Positions 24,948 to 33,828 of a stretch of 50,570 nucleotides of DNA are shown here, piece after piece. The position numbers were made by a program, and so were the translations under genes. Location of the stretch: positions 1 to 50,570 of the forward strand of contig JAFTVI010000018.1 of assembly GCA_017465825.1 (NCBI GenBank). The letters are read 5' to 3'. Origin of the DNA: Clostridia bacterium. GTDB taxonomy: Bacteria; Bacillota; Clostridia; Oscillospirales; Acutalibacteraceae. How positions within the stretch are numbered: position 1 is the first letter of the stretch; each line of letters begins with the position of its first letter. The notes beneath the pieces were generated by a model. The model was not told the origin of the DNA and did not search any database. It worked only from the letters and a program-made list of their open reading frames with translations.

Positions 24948-24978
24948 AAAAAAACGGAAGTACATATCGTACTTCCGT
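24948..24978 (-). terminator. terminator of the GPH transporter gene
   Basis: ACGGAAGTAC (24954-24963) pairs with GTACTTCCGT (24969-24978). On the minus strand the stem is followed by seven T residues. Confidence 0.8.
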
Positions 24979-24987
24979 GAAATGATA

Positions 24988-26508
24988 TTATTTTTTACCG
25001 TTAAGCTCTTCTTCTGCAAGGTTTGCAATATCTTCTTCGGAACCGTGCTCCATAATATTTCTCTTTGCACTTCTGCGCTCGAAGAGGTCTTTATACATCT
25101 GCTCGCGTCTGCTTGCGGAAAGAGGGTAGAAGAATTTGGGGATAATACCAAGACTTGATGATATAATCGGAATACCTGTGCCCAGAGCGAAAATCCACCA
25201 TTTTGTTTTGTCGGTCTGTGTGCCGATCTGCTTGCCCTGAACATAGCCGATTTTGCCAATTACTATATTGTTTACCGCGCTCATAACCGCAGCCTGAAGC
25301 TTTGAAATAATGGACATCGTAACGCCTGTCATAGCCTCGGAACGGTAGCCGTTTTTCCATTCGCAGTAGTCCATAGACTCGTTACGGATCTCCTCGGGAA
25401 TAACTCGTCTTAAGCCGTAAACGCACATCTCAAATATTTCTTCCAATCCCATAAGGGGAAGAATTATCGGCTTTTTCATAAAGTTGTTATTGATTGAACC
25501 TATGCCGAATACGAGCATCCACAGCATATCTGTCCAAGCGTCCTCAAAAATCCACAGCGCCTTTGTTGAAAATCTCTTTTTAAGCGGAGCAACAAAGCTG
25601 TAACTGATAAATTTTACGGGGAATGCGGGGATGCCTACGATTGTTTTCCAGGTGACGGAACCGAGAACATCTATGTAGAAGTTTGTTCTGCTCTTGCTTA
25701 TGTTGAAGCCTGCGAGGAACTGAGAAAGTAAGTATATGAGCATCGGCTTGTTGTTTATGACCGACTTTATACTGTGCTTTACAGTCGGCTTTTTCAATGA
25801 CTGAGATACTCGTTCTCTTGTTGTCATAAAGAAATAGAAAGCAAAGCAGGCAGATACCAACGAACAGGCAATGCCGAAGGTGGAGAACAGCACGGGGAGC
25901 TTTATTTTCAGCTTGTTATTTACAACAAGGTCGTAAAGTACGCCGAATACCTGCTTGGGTACGTCTTCGAAAATATGCGTGGTAACATTTGCAAGGGCGA
26001 TAAGCCGCGATCGTTCAATTGGCTCAGGCGTAATCGTTGAAAGGAAACCTGTTTTTGAAATGGTTGTGAATGTTGTTGCTGTTTCCGTGATGATTGTCAT
26101 TGCAAAGTAGAATATCCATTTTGGCAGATAATCACCGGGAGTGTTGGGGAAAAGGAACGGAATGAGCCAGTACCACATACTAAGAACGGAAAGGGGAATC
26201 TCGCCAAGCATTACATACGGTCTGAACTTACCCCAACGGGTTCTTGTTTTTTCAACTACAACACCTATGAACGTATCATTCACGGTATCCCATATTGTTG
26301 CAATGAAATCCTGAATTGCAAGAAGGTTGAAGTCGATTTTTACAACGTCATAGATATAACGCTCTTTGAAGTCGTTGATGTTAAGGCTGTTAGAGGCATC
26401 GTTGAGGACGTATGCAAGGGTCTCTTTTTTGCCCACAAAACGTCTGTTGCTCAGGGCAACCGCATCGTTACTTATGATGCTGTCTGCCGTCTGCGTTTGG
26501 TTTGCCAT
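24988..26508 (-). CDS. GPH-family sugar:cation symporter (MFS, MelB-like, 506 aa)
   Basis: Twelve-helix major facilitator protein of the glycoside-pentoside-hexuronide type. Key signs are DFIATIWDTVNDTFIGVVVEKTRTRWGKFRPY in pieces near residues 67-100 (the D...D...G...RWGKFRP signature between helices 2 and 3), and long hydrophobic segments throughout. The cytosolic C-terminus is Lys/Glu rich. The substrate is unknown; the divergent sugar kinase at 26654 suggests a hexuronate, aldonate or related sugar acid. Its own promoter lies at 26572-26544 and a terminator at 24948-24978, so it is monocistronic. Confidence 0.87.
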   Translation of the reverse strand: MANQTQTADSIISNDAVALSNRRFVGKKETLAYVLNDASNSLNINDFKERYIYDVVKIDFNLLAIQDFIATIWDTVNDTFIGVVVEKTRTRWGKFRPYVMLGEIPLSVLSMWYWLIPFLFPNTPGDYLPKWIFYFAMTIITETATTFTTISKTGFLSTITPEPIERSRLIALANVTTHIFEDVPKQVFGVLYDLVVNNKLKIKLPVLFSTFGIACSLVSACFAFYFFMTTRERVSQSLKKPTVKHSIKSVINNKPMLIYLLSQFLAGFNISKSRTNFYIDVLGSVTWKTIVGIPAFPVKFISYSFVAPLKKRFSTKALWIFEDAWTDMLWMLVFGIGSINNNFMKKPIILPLMGLEEIFEMCVYGLRRVIPEEIRNESMDYCEWKNGYRSEAMTGVTMSIISKLQAAVMSAVNNIVIGKIGYVQGKQIGTQTDKTKWWIFALGTGIPIISSSLGIIPKFFYPLSASRREQMYKDLFERRSAKRNIMEHGSEEDIANLAEEELNGKK

Positions 26509-26543
26509 AGCGCAAAACCGCCTTTCTTATTTTTATCTCTTTC

Positions 26544-26572
26544 ATTATAAGATATTTTACGGTAAAATGCAA
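26544..26572 (-). promoter_or_regulatory. promoter of the GPH transporter gene
   Basis: TTGCAT (26572-26567), 17-bp spacer, TATAAT (26549-26544) on the minus strand, divergent from the kinase promoter 20 bp away. Confidence 0.6.
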
Positions 26573-26592
26573 CATATTTTTATTTTAATATC

Positions 26593-26621
26593 TTGAAATA
26601 CTGTGTAAATCGGGGTATAAT
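26593..26621 (+). promoter_or_regulatory. promoter of the PfkB-type kinase gene
   Basis: TTGAAA (26593-26598), 17-bp spacer, TATAAT (26616-26621). With the transporter promoter it forms a compact divergent pair; no clear shared palindrome was seen. Confidence 0.65.
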
Positions 26622-26653
26622 TATAATGTCAAATTATATTGGAGGATGATATT

Positions 26654-27754
26654 ATGTCCCTTATCACATTAAGAAAGAAAGAAGATTGCGGGTTTGATAT
26701 GATTTCTCTCGGTGAAGTTATGTTAAGACTTGATCCCGGTGAGATGCGTGTGCGCAATGCCCGCTCCTTTCAGGTATGGGAAGGCGGAGGAGAATATAAC
26801 GTAGCAAGAGGTCTTCGCCGTTGCTTCGGTATGAAAACTGCTATCGTGACTGCTCTTGCAGACAATGACGTTGGCAGACTTGTTGAGGATTTTATGCTTC
26901 AGGGCGGTGTTGATACTTCTTTTGTTAAATGGGTGCCCTATGATGGCACAGGCAGAAAGGTAAGGAACGGTCTTAATTTTACAGAGAGAGGCTACGGCAT
27001 CAGAGGTGCGGCAGGTGTTTCCGACAGAGGTAACACAGCTGTTTCACAGCTTAAGCCCGGCGACATTGATTTGGATTATATTTTCGGCACATTAGGCGTA
27101 AGATGGCTTCATACAGGCGGTATTTTTGCGGCTCTTTCCGAAACGACCGCAGAGGTTACAATCGAAGCTGTAAAGGCGGCTAAAAAGTACGGCACGATCG
27201 TTTCCTATGACCTTAACTACAGACCTTCACTCTGGAGCGATATCGGCGGCAAAGCAAAGGCTCAGGAGGTCAATAAAGCTATTGTACCCTATATTGATGT
27301 TATGATCGGCAATGAGGAAGACTTTACAGCTTGCTTAGGCTTTGAAATAGAGGGTAATGACGAAAATCTCAAGGAGCTTAACCTTGACGGCTATGTAAAA
27401 ATGCTCGGTGAGGTTTGTAAGGTTTATCCCAACTTCAAGGTTATTGCAACAACACTCCGTACTGTTAAAACAGCAACAGTCAATGACTGGAGTGCTATGG
27501 TTTACGCAAACGGCGAGGTTTACAAGGGACTTGAGCTTCCCGGACTTGAAATTCTTGACCGTGTAGGCGGCGGAGATTCCTTTGCATCAGGTCTTATTTA
27601 CGGTCTTATGACTTACGATGATGCACAGAAAGCCGTAAATTACGGCGTTGCACACGGCGCACTTGCAATGACAACTCCCGGTGACACATCAACCGCAAGA
27701 CTTAAAGAGGTTGAGGGTATTATCGGCGGCGCAGGCGCAAGAGTGCAGAGATAA
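26654..27754 (+). CDS. PfkB-family sugar kinase, KdgK-like (366 aa)
   Basis: Ribokinase-fold kinase. The N-terminus ISLGEVMLRLDPGEMRVRNARSFQVWEGGGEYNVARGLRRCFG resembles 2-keto-3-deoxygluconate kinases. The middle carries MIGNEEDF, and the C-terminal PfkB signature is DRVGGGDSFASGLIYGL, with the catalytic Asp in GGGDS. It is longer than the usual 310-340 residues because of an N-terminal extension and loop insertions. The ATG follows GGAGGATGATATT. It is divergent from a GPH transporter, so uptake and phosphorylation of a sugar acid is a plausible joint role. An inverted repeat TTTTACTTTA/TAAAGTAAAA (27756-27793) follows it. Confidence 0.85.
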   Translation: MSLITLRKKEDCGFDMISLGEVMLRLDPGEMRVRNARSFQVWEGGGEYNVARGLRRCFGMKTAIVTALADNDVGRLVEDFMLQGGVDTSFVKWVPYDGTGRKVRNGLNFTERGYGIRGAAGVSDRGNTAVSQLKPGDIDLDYIFGTLGVRWLHTGGIFAALSETTAEVTIEAVKAAKKYGTIVSYDLNYRPSLWSDIGGKAKAQEVNKAIVPYIDVMIGNEEDFTACLGFEIEGNDENLKELNLDGYVKMLGEVCKVYPNFKVIATTLRTVKTATVNDWSAMVYANGEVYKGLELPGLEILDRVGGGDSFASGLIYGLMTYDDAQKAVNYGVAHGALAMTTPGDTSTARLKEVEGIIGGAGARVQR

Positions 27755-27813
27755 ATTTTACTTTAAAGGAAATTTTGTTCCCGTAAAGTAAAAGAATTAT
27801 GGAGGACACTTTT

Positions 27814-28395
27814 TTGAGCAGCAATTTTTATGCATTTCTTTCAAGGATGAAATATATCAACCGTTGGGCGTTGATGCGCAATACCAGTGATGAAAATCTC
27901 AGTCAGCATTCTCACGAGGTTGCGGCTGTGGCATACTGTCTTTGTGTGATAGGCAACAGGCGCTACGGCAGAAATTACAATGCCGAAAGAGCGGCGCTGT
28001 TGGGACTTTACCACGATATGCCCGAAATCATCACAGGTGATCTGCCCACTCCCGTTAAATATTTCAATCCCGAAATTAAAAATGCCTACAAACAGGTGGA
28101 AAAGGCTGCTTGCGAAAGATTACTTGATACGCTTCCCCAGGATTTGAAAGATGATTTTGAATTTATGTTTTATAAACAGGAGCAAGACAACGAGCTTTGG
28201 AAAGCAGTAAAAGCGGCGGATAAAATTTCAGCGCTGATTAAATGCGTTGAGGAGAGAAAAGCAGGTAATATGGAGTTTGCCAAGGCGGAGCAATCCGCCC
28301 TGGAGGCTCTTGAATGTATGAATATGCCCGAAGTGCAGGATTTTATTACCGAGTTTCTCCCCGGATACGAATTGACACTTGATCAGCTTACATAA
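27814..28395 (+). CDS. HD-domain 5'-deoxynucleotidase, YfbR-like (193 aa)
   Basis: The HD-domain motifs RWALMRNTSDENLSQHSHEVA and LYHDMPEIITGDLPTPVKYF match YfbR-type 5'-deoxyribonucleotidases, which hydrolyse dNMPs. The metal ligands H...HD...D are present. The TTG at 27814 has GGAGG 7 nt upstream and gives the expected family start; the ATG five codons earlier has no ribosome binding site. The next gene follows after 26 nt. Confidence 0.88.
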   Translation: MSSNFYAFLSRMKYINRWALMRNTSDENLSQHSHEVAAVAYCLCVIGNRRYGRNYNAERAALLGLYHDMPEIITGDLPTPVKYFNPEIKNAYKQVEKAACERLLDTLPQDLKDDFEFMFYKQEQDNELWKAVKAADKISALIKCVEERKAGNMEFAKAEQSALEALECMNMPEVQDFITEFLPGYELTLDQLT

Positions 28396-28421
28396 TATTT
28401 TATCTGAAAGAGAGAATACAG

Positions 28422-29450
28422 GTGGAACAGAATAAGATTGTGACAAAACAGCCGTTGCTCGATGCAGACGGCAATGTTGCTAATCCCGGATATTGCGTAA
28501 CGAGTAATTACATATATGACAGAAAAGCCATAAAAGCCGACCCATGGCGCATTAAGGAATGGAATTTTTATCAGATTTCCGATGACAGATATACGGTGCA
28601 GATGAATTTTTCCGATGTTTCTTATGCAGGCTTCGGTAAATTCAAAGTGTTTGACAGGCTCACGGGTGAGTGTGTTGATGCATTGGGTCTTGATTTGTTC
28701 ACAAAGGGCAAGTACAATATGCCCGAATGTGATGAAGTTGACCACGAGATGCGCTGTAAGAAGAAAAACTTCGATTTCAGGATTGAGGTCGTCGGGGAAA
28801 AGCGTTATCTTAAGCTTGATGCCGAAACGAAAAAACACGGCAAGGTGGAGGCTTCATTTGAGCTGATATGCCCCAAAAAGCTTGAATATCTTATGATGGC
28901 AGTACCTTTTAAAAAGGCGAAACAGTTTTATCTCAACAAAAAAATGAACTGTATGCCTGCAAAGGGATATGTCAGATTCGGCGAAAAGGTCTGGAACTTC
29001 GATGCAAAAAAAGCCTTCGGCGTCCTTGATTGGGGCAGAGGTGTATGGCCTTACAAGTGCGATTGGTATTGGGGTAACGGTTCAACGTATCTTCCCAACG
29101 GTAAAATTTTCGGCTTTGAAATAGGCTGGGGCTTCGGCGAGATGGACAGCTTTACCGAAAACACCCTTTTCTATGACGGCAAGGCACATAAAATTGAAGA
29201 AATAACTTTGCAAAAAGATGAAAATGATATTATGAAGCCTTGGATTTTTTCATCCTCCGACGGCAGATTTGAAATGACTATGATTCCCGAATATGATAAT
29301 TTCAAGGATGCAGGTCTGAAAAACATCTTCGGAATGAGCTGTCATCAGGTGCACGGCAGATGGAGCGGATATGTCATTCTCGATGACGGCACAAGGCTCG
29401 ATATAAACAATATGCACGCATTTTGCGAATATTCAGATAATCGGTGGTAA
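28422..29450 (+). CDS. DUF2804 domain protein (342 aa)
   Basis: A full-length DUF2804 protein with VTKQPLLDADGNVANPGYC at the N-terminus, DWGRGVWPYKCDWYWGNGS in the middle and GRWSGYVILDDGTRLDI near the end. The family is widespread with no established function. The start is GTG after AAAGAGAGAATACAG. No signal peptide is present. It overlaps none of its neighbours but is close to both, so it is probably co-transcribed with the YfbR-like and nitroreductase genes. Confidence 0.85.
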   Translation: MEQNKIVTKQPLLDADGNVANPGYCVTSNYIYDRKAIKADPWRIKEWNFYQISDDRYTVQMNFSDVSYAGFGKFKVFDRLTGECVDALGLDLFTKGKYNMPECDEVDHEMRCKKKNFDFRIEVVGEKRYLKLDAETKKHGKVEASFELICPKKLEYLMMAVPFKKAKQFYLNKKMNCMPAKGYVRFGEKVWNFDAKKAFGVLDWGRGVWPYKCDWYWGNGSTYLPNGKIFGFEIGWGFGEMDSFTENTLFYDGKAHKIEEITLQKDENDIMKPWIFSSSDGRFEMTMIPEYDNFKDAGLKNIFGMSCHQVHGRWSGYVILDDGTRLDINNMHAFCEYSDNRW

Positions 29451-29452
29451 AT

Positions 29453-29995
29453 ATGATACATAACGAAACTGTAGACAACATTCTTTCAAGGCGCACCATA
29501 AGAGAGTATGAGGACAGGCAGATAACTGACGAACAGCTTGAAACTCTGCTTGGGTGTGCTATGTGGGCTCCCAGCGCAAGAAACGGTCAGCCCTGCCATA
29601 TAAGAGCGGTGCAGGACAAGGCACTTCTTGATGAAATGAATGCTGATTTTAAAAATCTTGTCGGTTGGGATACTCCCGCTTATACCAATTGGAATAAGAA
29701 TCCTTTTTATCAGAATGCTCCAACCGTGCTTTTTATGTACGGCACGGGCGAAAACTATATGGACGGCGGCATAATGGTTGAAAATATAGCTCTTGCCGCA
29801 AAGAGTATGGGGTTGGGCAGCTGTATAATCGGCTCAATCGGCGGCTTGCTTGCGTCTGACGAAGGTAACAAGTGGAAATCAAGGCTTGATGTTCCCGAGG
29901 ATTACCGTTTCCTTATTGCAATCGCGGTAGGCTACGGTGCGGAAGAGCCTGCTCCCAAGGAGCGTAAAAAGGAACAGTTCATAGTTGTGAAGTAA
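29453..29995 (+). CDS. nitroreductase-family FMN-dependent oxidoreductase (180 aa)
   Basis: The N-terminus has ILSRRTIREYEDRQITDEQLETLL and APSARNGQPCHIRAV, the FMN phosphate-binding start of the nitroreductase fold. GSIGGLL and AIAVGYGAEEPAPKER are typical of the C-terminal half. The length is normal for the small subgroup. The ATG lies 2 bp after the upstream stop. The substrate is unknown. Confidence 0.9.
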   Translation: MIHNETVDNILSRRTIREYEDRQITDEQLETLLGCAMWAPSARNGQPCHIRAVQDKALLDEMNADFKNLVGWDTPAYTNWNKNPFYQNAPTVLFMYGTGENYMDGGIMVENIALAAKSMGLGSCIIGSIGGLLASDEGNKWKSRLDVPEDYRFLIAIAVGYGAEEPAPKERKKEQFIVVK

Positions 29996-30270
29996 TGGAT
30001 CGGGGCAGATATCTGTTTTTGGTGTTTGTTTTTATGGGAGCGGTTGCCATAATACTGACCGTGTATGATAAATTGGCGGCAAAGGCAGGCAAACGCAGAA
30101 TACCCGAAAAAACACTTATGCTCGTTGCATTTTTCGGCGGCGCTGTGGGAATGTACGGGACGATGCACCTGATTCGGCACAAAACAAAGCATAAAAAATT
30201 TATGGTCGGTTTACCGGTTATGATTTTATTGCATATTATAATAACGGTGGTAATTTTATATTTTATTTAA
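29995..30270 (+). CDS. DUF1294 small membrane protein (91 aa)
   Basis: Three hydrophobic segments and the DUF1294 motifs KRRIPEKTLMLVAFFGGAVGMYGTMHLIRHKTKHKKF in pieces. The ATG overlaps the TAA of the previous gene (TAATG), so translation is probably coupled. Function of the family is unknown. Confidence 0.88.
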   Translation: MDRGRYLFLVFVFMGAVAIILTVYDKLAAKAGKRRIPEKTLMLVAFFGGAVGMYGTMHLIRHKTKHKKFMVGLPVMILLHIIITVVILYFI

Positions 30271-30284
30271 AGGGCGGTGTTTCT

Positions 30285-30899
30285 GTGAATATTATTACAA
30301 TCAGCCGTGAATTCGGCAGCGGCGGCAGAGAATTGGGCAAAAGAATTGCAGATGCTCTCGGCTATGCTTATTACGACAGGGAGATTATTACTGCAATTGC
30401 TGAAAAACACGAAATGAATGAGCATTATGTTGAAAATGTGCTTGAAAACGGATTCCCGACGGCGTTTCCCATTTCATACGGCAGAACATTTTCGTTTACG
30501 GATGTAGCGGGACAGCACGCCATTGATCTGCTTTCCACGCAATGCACGCTTTTAAAGGAGCTTGCGGCAAGGGAAAATTGCGTAATCGTAGGCAGAAGTG
30601 CAAACGTTATTCTTGAGGAATACAATCCCCTTAATATTTTCGTGTATGCCGATCTTGAATCAAAAATCAAGCGTTGCCGTGAGCGTGCAAGTGAAAACGA
30701 AAGTCTTACGGACAACGAAATGAAGAAAAAATTCAAGCAGATAGATGCAGGCAGAGCAAAGCATCAGCGTTTTCTTTCCGATGCAAAATGGGGAGATAAA
30801 TCAGGCTATCATATGTGCATAAACACATCGGGGCTTGTAATTAAAAATATCGCACCCGTCGTTGCAGACTTCGCAAAGCACTATTTTGAATGTATATAA
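30285..30899 (+). CDS. cytidylate kinase-like family protein (204 aa)
   Basis: The P-loop variant ISREFGSGGRELGKRIA at the N-terminus and YDREII match the cytidylate-kinase-like (AAA_26) family, which differs from true Cmk. NVFVYAD-type sheet and RCRERASENES helix follow (seen here as IFVYADLESKIKRC). GTG start after a weak site (AAAGGGCGG). It is last in the run from 27814 and is followed by a terminator. Confidence 0.88.
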   Translation: MNIITISREFGSGGRELGKRIADALGYAYYDREIITAIAEKHEMNEHYVENVLENGFPTAFPISYGRTFSFTDVAGQHAIDLLSTQCTLLKELAARENCVIVGRSANVILEEYNPLNIFVYADLESKIKRCRERASENESLTDNEMKKKFKQIDAGRAKHQRFLSDAKWGDKSGYHMCINTSGLVIKNIAPVVADFAKHYFECI

Positions 30900-30904
30900 T
30901 ATTA

Positions 30905-30936
30905 AAACGGAGAATCGGTGTGATTCTCCGTTTTTT
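30905..30936 (+). terminator. terminator after the cytidylate kinase-like gene
   Basis: AACGGAGAATC and GATTCTCCGTT form a strong stem with a short GGTGT loop, followed by TTTT. Confidence 0.85.
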
Positions 30937-30960
30937 GCTGTCTGTTAATTTTGAAGATAA

Positions 30961-31159
30961 GTATTAATTTATCGCTGCACCGTAGGGCGCGTCGCCCCCG
31001 TCGCGCCGATTGATAAAAATGTGCCATTTTTATCAATAATAATATTAAAATCCGACTCACCCGTTATAATTATCCAAATCGCAGATTTGGATAATTCGGA
31101 GCGACGAGGGCGTCGCTCCCTACAATTGCAAAACCAATTCACCGCTAAATTATTGTTTA
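30961..31159. repeat. MITE-like repeat, interior type A, copy 3
   Basis: Same orientation as copy 2 and nearly the same interior. The right terminus is a perfect AAATTATTGTTTA (31147-31159). The left end is degenerate (TTAATTTATCGCTG). It lies between two genes in convergent arrangement, 15 nt from the stop codon at 31174. Confidence 0.85.
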
Positions 31160-31173
31160 ACAACATTATCATC

Positions 31174-33120
31174 CTAATCTTCAATAACAACCATCCGGTG
31201 GATATCGACTTGCGGAACGCTAAATTCTGCTCTGCCGTCAATATATTCAAACGGCAACTCTTCGCCTGACAATGCAATTACTATCTTTGACGGCTTGCGG
31301 CTGCATTTTACGGAGCATTTCACGTTGTAAAGAGGAACGGTATCTTCTATTACCTCGGTTTTCTGCCCTCTTACGGTTGTGTGGGCAAAAAGAAGATGCA
31401 GAATGTTTCTGTTTTCTTTTTCCTGTCTTGTGTATGTTACCACAGCTTTGTCGGGCATATCGGCAAAAACGGTTGTGTCATCACCCATCATTCTTTCTGC
31501 GATATGGGTAAACAGTTCTTTGAAGCAAAGGTGTCCGTGTGTTGCGTAGGCTGTGAAAATATCCCAACCGATATATGCCACATTATCTTTGATTATTGCA
31601 CCGGCAAAGCTTTCCTGCGGATTGTTCGGCGCGTGCATATGTGAACAGAAATGTTCAGCCGTTCTGTTGAAATAGGGATTCTGCATATATGCGGCAATTT
31701 CACTGTCTGCCGTGTCAAATCTGTAAAAGTTGCAACGCATAACGTATTCGGTTGCGCCGTTTACCGTTTCGTAGCAGGGGATAAGGTATGTAGGCTTGAG
31801 TTCATTTTCACCCTTGTATTCAGCGCCGACGTCAAGGAAGAATCTTCCGTCTTTTACCAAAGCCTCACCGCTTGCGATAATTTTTCCGCCGCATTTTGCA
31901 TAGTTCTGTATTTTTGCAATCGTTTCATCGTCAAAGCCTGCAACATCAGGCAGAATCAGCATTTTATACTTTGAAAAATCCATTGTTGTGTCAATGAAAT
32001 TGTAAAGATAATTGTTTTCAAGGAGCATTCTGTTTGCACCGATATCGGCTTTTGAATCTCGCTTGCCCGTAAGTGCTTCCGCGCTCAGAACTGCAATATC
32101 AGCAACATTTACCGCGCCCTCAAGCCAGGGTTCTTTTCTTTCAACAAGAGAATACGCTTTGCCTATAAGATTGTAGGTTGCCATATTCATTTCACCCAAG
32201 GGATGCATCTGGTCGCCGATTGAACAGCCTGCACCGTTTGCTATGCTTAACGATGTTTCGTAAATGAGTGCGTTGGGATGCTTGAAGCCGCCGAATTCGC
32301 CCCAGCTCTGGTGGAATTTACCCGTCATACCGAGAAATTCCGTATCTTTGAGAGTGCGCACATAAGCGGCGGAAAGAGGGAAGTGGTCATATCCCCAGCC
32401 GCCTGTAGGCAGACTTTCAAGCTCAAGATGGGTGTTGCTCTCTATAAAGCTGTAATTACCCTTCGGGATGTGTCCGCTGTTGTGAAAAATCGTGGCAGTT
32501 GAGCTGTATTTCCTTACTGCGGCGTTGGTTGCGTTTATGTATTTGTTAAGCGTCATAACAGCAAATTTATTGCGGTCGTCCTCGCTGTTGATGTCCATTC
32601 CGAGTGCTTTCATATCGGCAACACATTTTTCGCAGTAGCAGACCTTTGCTGAAACAATATCAAGGAAAATTCCGCAGGGGTTGTATTTCTGCATAACCTC
32701 CTCAATCTGTCTGCACAACAAATCAAGATAACCCGTGTTGAAGCAGAGCAGATGGAAATGGACCTCGTTCGCATATTCCTCGCAGTCCGCTTTATCCTGA
32801 GAGCGCAGGAAGTGCCATTCGGGATGCTTTACATATTCCTTTTCGTCAAAGCCTGCGGAGATATAAACGGGAGCATTGACGTCAATCTCCCTGCACGCCT
32901 CAAGCTGAGCGCCCAACAGGTCAAAATCAAGCCCGGGATGCATTTGGTTGACTTCGGTGGGATGATATGACCAGCCGTGATGACATTTTGAAAACACGGT
33001 TATGGAGTTTACGTGTCCTGCCTTTAAAGCGCTTTGAAATTGCTCCTTTGAAAAATTTTTACCTACGGGTAAAGTTCCTTTGGTGTGAAAATCAAGATGA
33101 ACCTGTCTTTTTCTGAGCAT
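31174..33120 (-). CDS. cytoplasmic glycoside-hydrolase-like protein, GHL6/beta-galactosidase-trimerisation type (648 aa)
   Basis: The N-terminal half has a TIM-barrel look with VHLDFHTKG, HHGWSYHPTEV, GYLDLLCRQIEEV, GIFLDIVSAKVCYCEKC and SIGDQMHPLGEMN. These features match the hypothetical glycosyl hydrolase 6 (GHL6) proteins related to alpha-L-fucosidases. The C-terminal half (from about 340) has a GATase/beta-galactosidase-trimerisation-like fold (ILPDVAGFDDETIAKIQNYA, GGKIIASGEAL). No signal peptide is seen, so it should act on imported sugars. The substrate cannot be named. It is the last gene of the minus-strand operon beginning at 35852. Confidence 0.75.
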   Translation of the reverse strand: MLRKRQVHLDFHTKGTLPVGKNFSKEQFQSALKAGHVNSITVFSKCHHGWSYHPTEVNQMHPGLDFDLLGAQLEACREIDVNAPVYISAGFDEKEYVKHPEWHFLRSQDKADCEEYANEVHFHLLCFNTGYLDLLCRQIEEVMQKYNPCGIFLDIVSAKVCYCEKCVADMKALGMDINSEDDRNKFAVMTLNKYINATNAAVRKYSSTATIFHNSGHIPKGNYSFIESNTHLELESLPTGGWGYDHFPLSAAYVRTLKDTEFLGMTGKFHQSWGEFGGFKHPNALIYETSLSIANGAGCSIGDQMHPLGEMNMATYNLIGKAYSLVERKEPWLEGAVNVADIAVLSAEALTGKRDSKADIGANRMLLENNYLYNFIDTTMDFSKYKMLILPDVAGFDDETIAKIQNYAKCGGKIIASGEALVKDGRFFLDVGAEYKGENELKPTYLIPCYETVNGATEYVMRCNFYRFDTADSEIAAYMQNPYFNRTAEHFCSHMHAPNNPQESFAGAIIKDNVAYIGWDIFTAYATHGHLCFKELFTHIAERMMGDDTTVFADMPDKAVVTYTRQEKENRNILHLLFAHTTVRGQKTEVIEDTVPLYNVKCSVKCSRKPSKIVIALSGEELPFEYIDGRAEFSVPQVDIHRMVVIED

Positions 33121-33135
33121 ATTGTCTACATCTCC

Positions 33136-33828
33136 TTATTGTTCGGTTATTGTGTGAAAACCCATTTTCTCGTACCATTGTGCGGTATGTGAATCGTTTG
33201 TCATAAGATAAACTTCTTTATTGAGTGACTGTGCAAGTGAAATAACCGCGTTTTCACCGTATCCCTTTTTTCTGTACTCTTTAAGGGTTGCGACGGAGGA
33301 TATTACTGCCATTGTGTTGCTTTCGCCGCTTGTGAGTGCAACTGAAACACATCTGCCGTCAATAAAAACGCCTTTTCCGTGAATGAGTGAGTGACGGAGC
33401 TTGTGTGATGCATCCGTGTACCAGTCGGGGAAAAATGCAGAGGAATCCTCAGCATCTTCAAACGCAACGGGGAAAACGGATTTCAGATTTTCACTTGTAA
33501 TGTCCTCTGCCGTGCCTGTTTTGCAGGATTTGTCGAATTTTAAAATATACTTGCCTTTTTCGGTAATCTCTCTTGCCCCCATAATGCCTGCGAACATCAG
33601 TATTTCTTGTGTATCAGCGGTTTCGTCTGCACAGTATGTAAAGATCCCGTCTGTTAAAGAGCACACTGCATTTATTGTGCCCGATTCATTCCTTGACAGC
33701 CAGAATAATGCTTCGTTACTGTCCGTGCCGTAGGCTTTAAGCCTTGTAAAAATTACCGCGCCCTCAATATAGCCGTTGCAGAATGTGAGGAATTCCTCTG
33801 TTTCGGCTTGTGTCAGCAGTTTAAGCAT
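33136..33828 (-). CDS. GNAT-family N-acetyltransferase (230 aa)
   Basis: The C-terminal third holds the GNAT acetyl-CoA motif SSVATLKEYRKKGYGENAVISLA and a terminal YEKMGFH. The N-terminal half is an additional, less conserved domain. The ATG at 33828 overlaps the end of the M42 peptidase gene by 8 bp. The substrate is unknown. Confidence 0.85.
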   Translation of the reverse strand: MLKLLTQAETEEFLTFCNGYIEGAVIFTRLKAYGTDSNEALFWLSRNESGTINAVCSLTDGIFTYCADETADTQEILMFAGIMGAREITEKGKYILKFDKSCKTGTAEDITSENLKSVFPVAFEDAEDSSAFFPDWYTDASHKLRHSLIHGKGVFIDGRCVSVALTSGESNTMAVISSVATLKEYRKKGYGENAVISLAQSLNKEVYLMTNDSHTAQWYEKMGFHTITEQ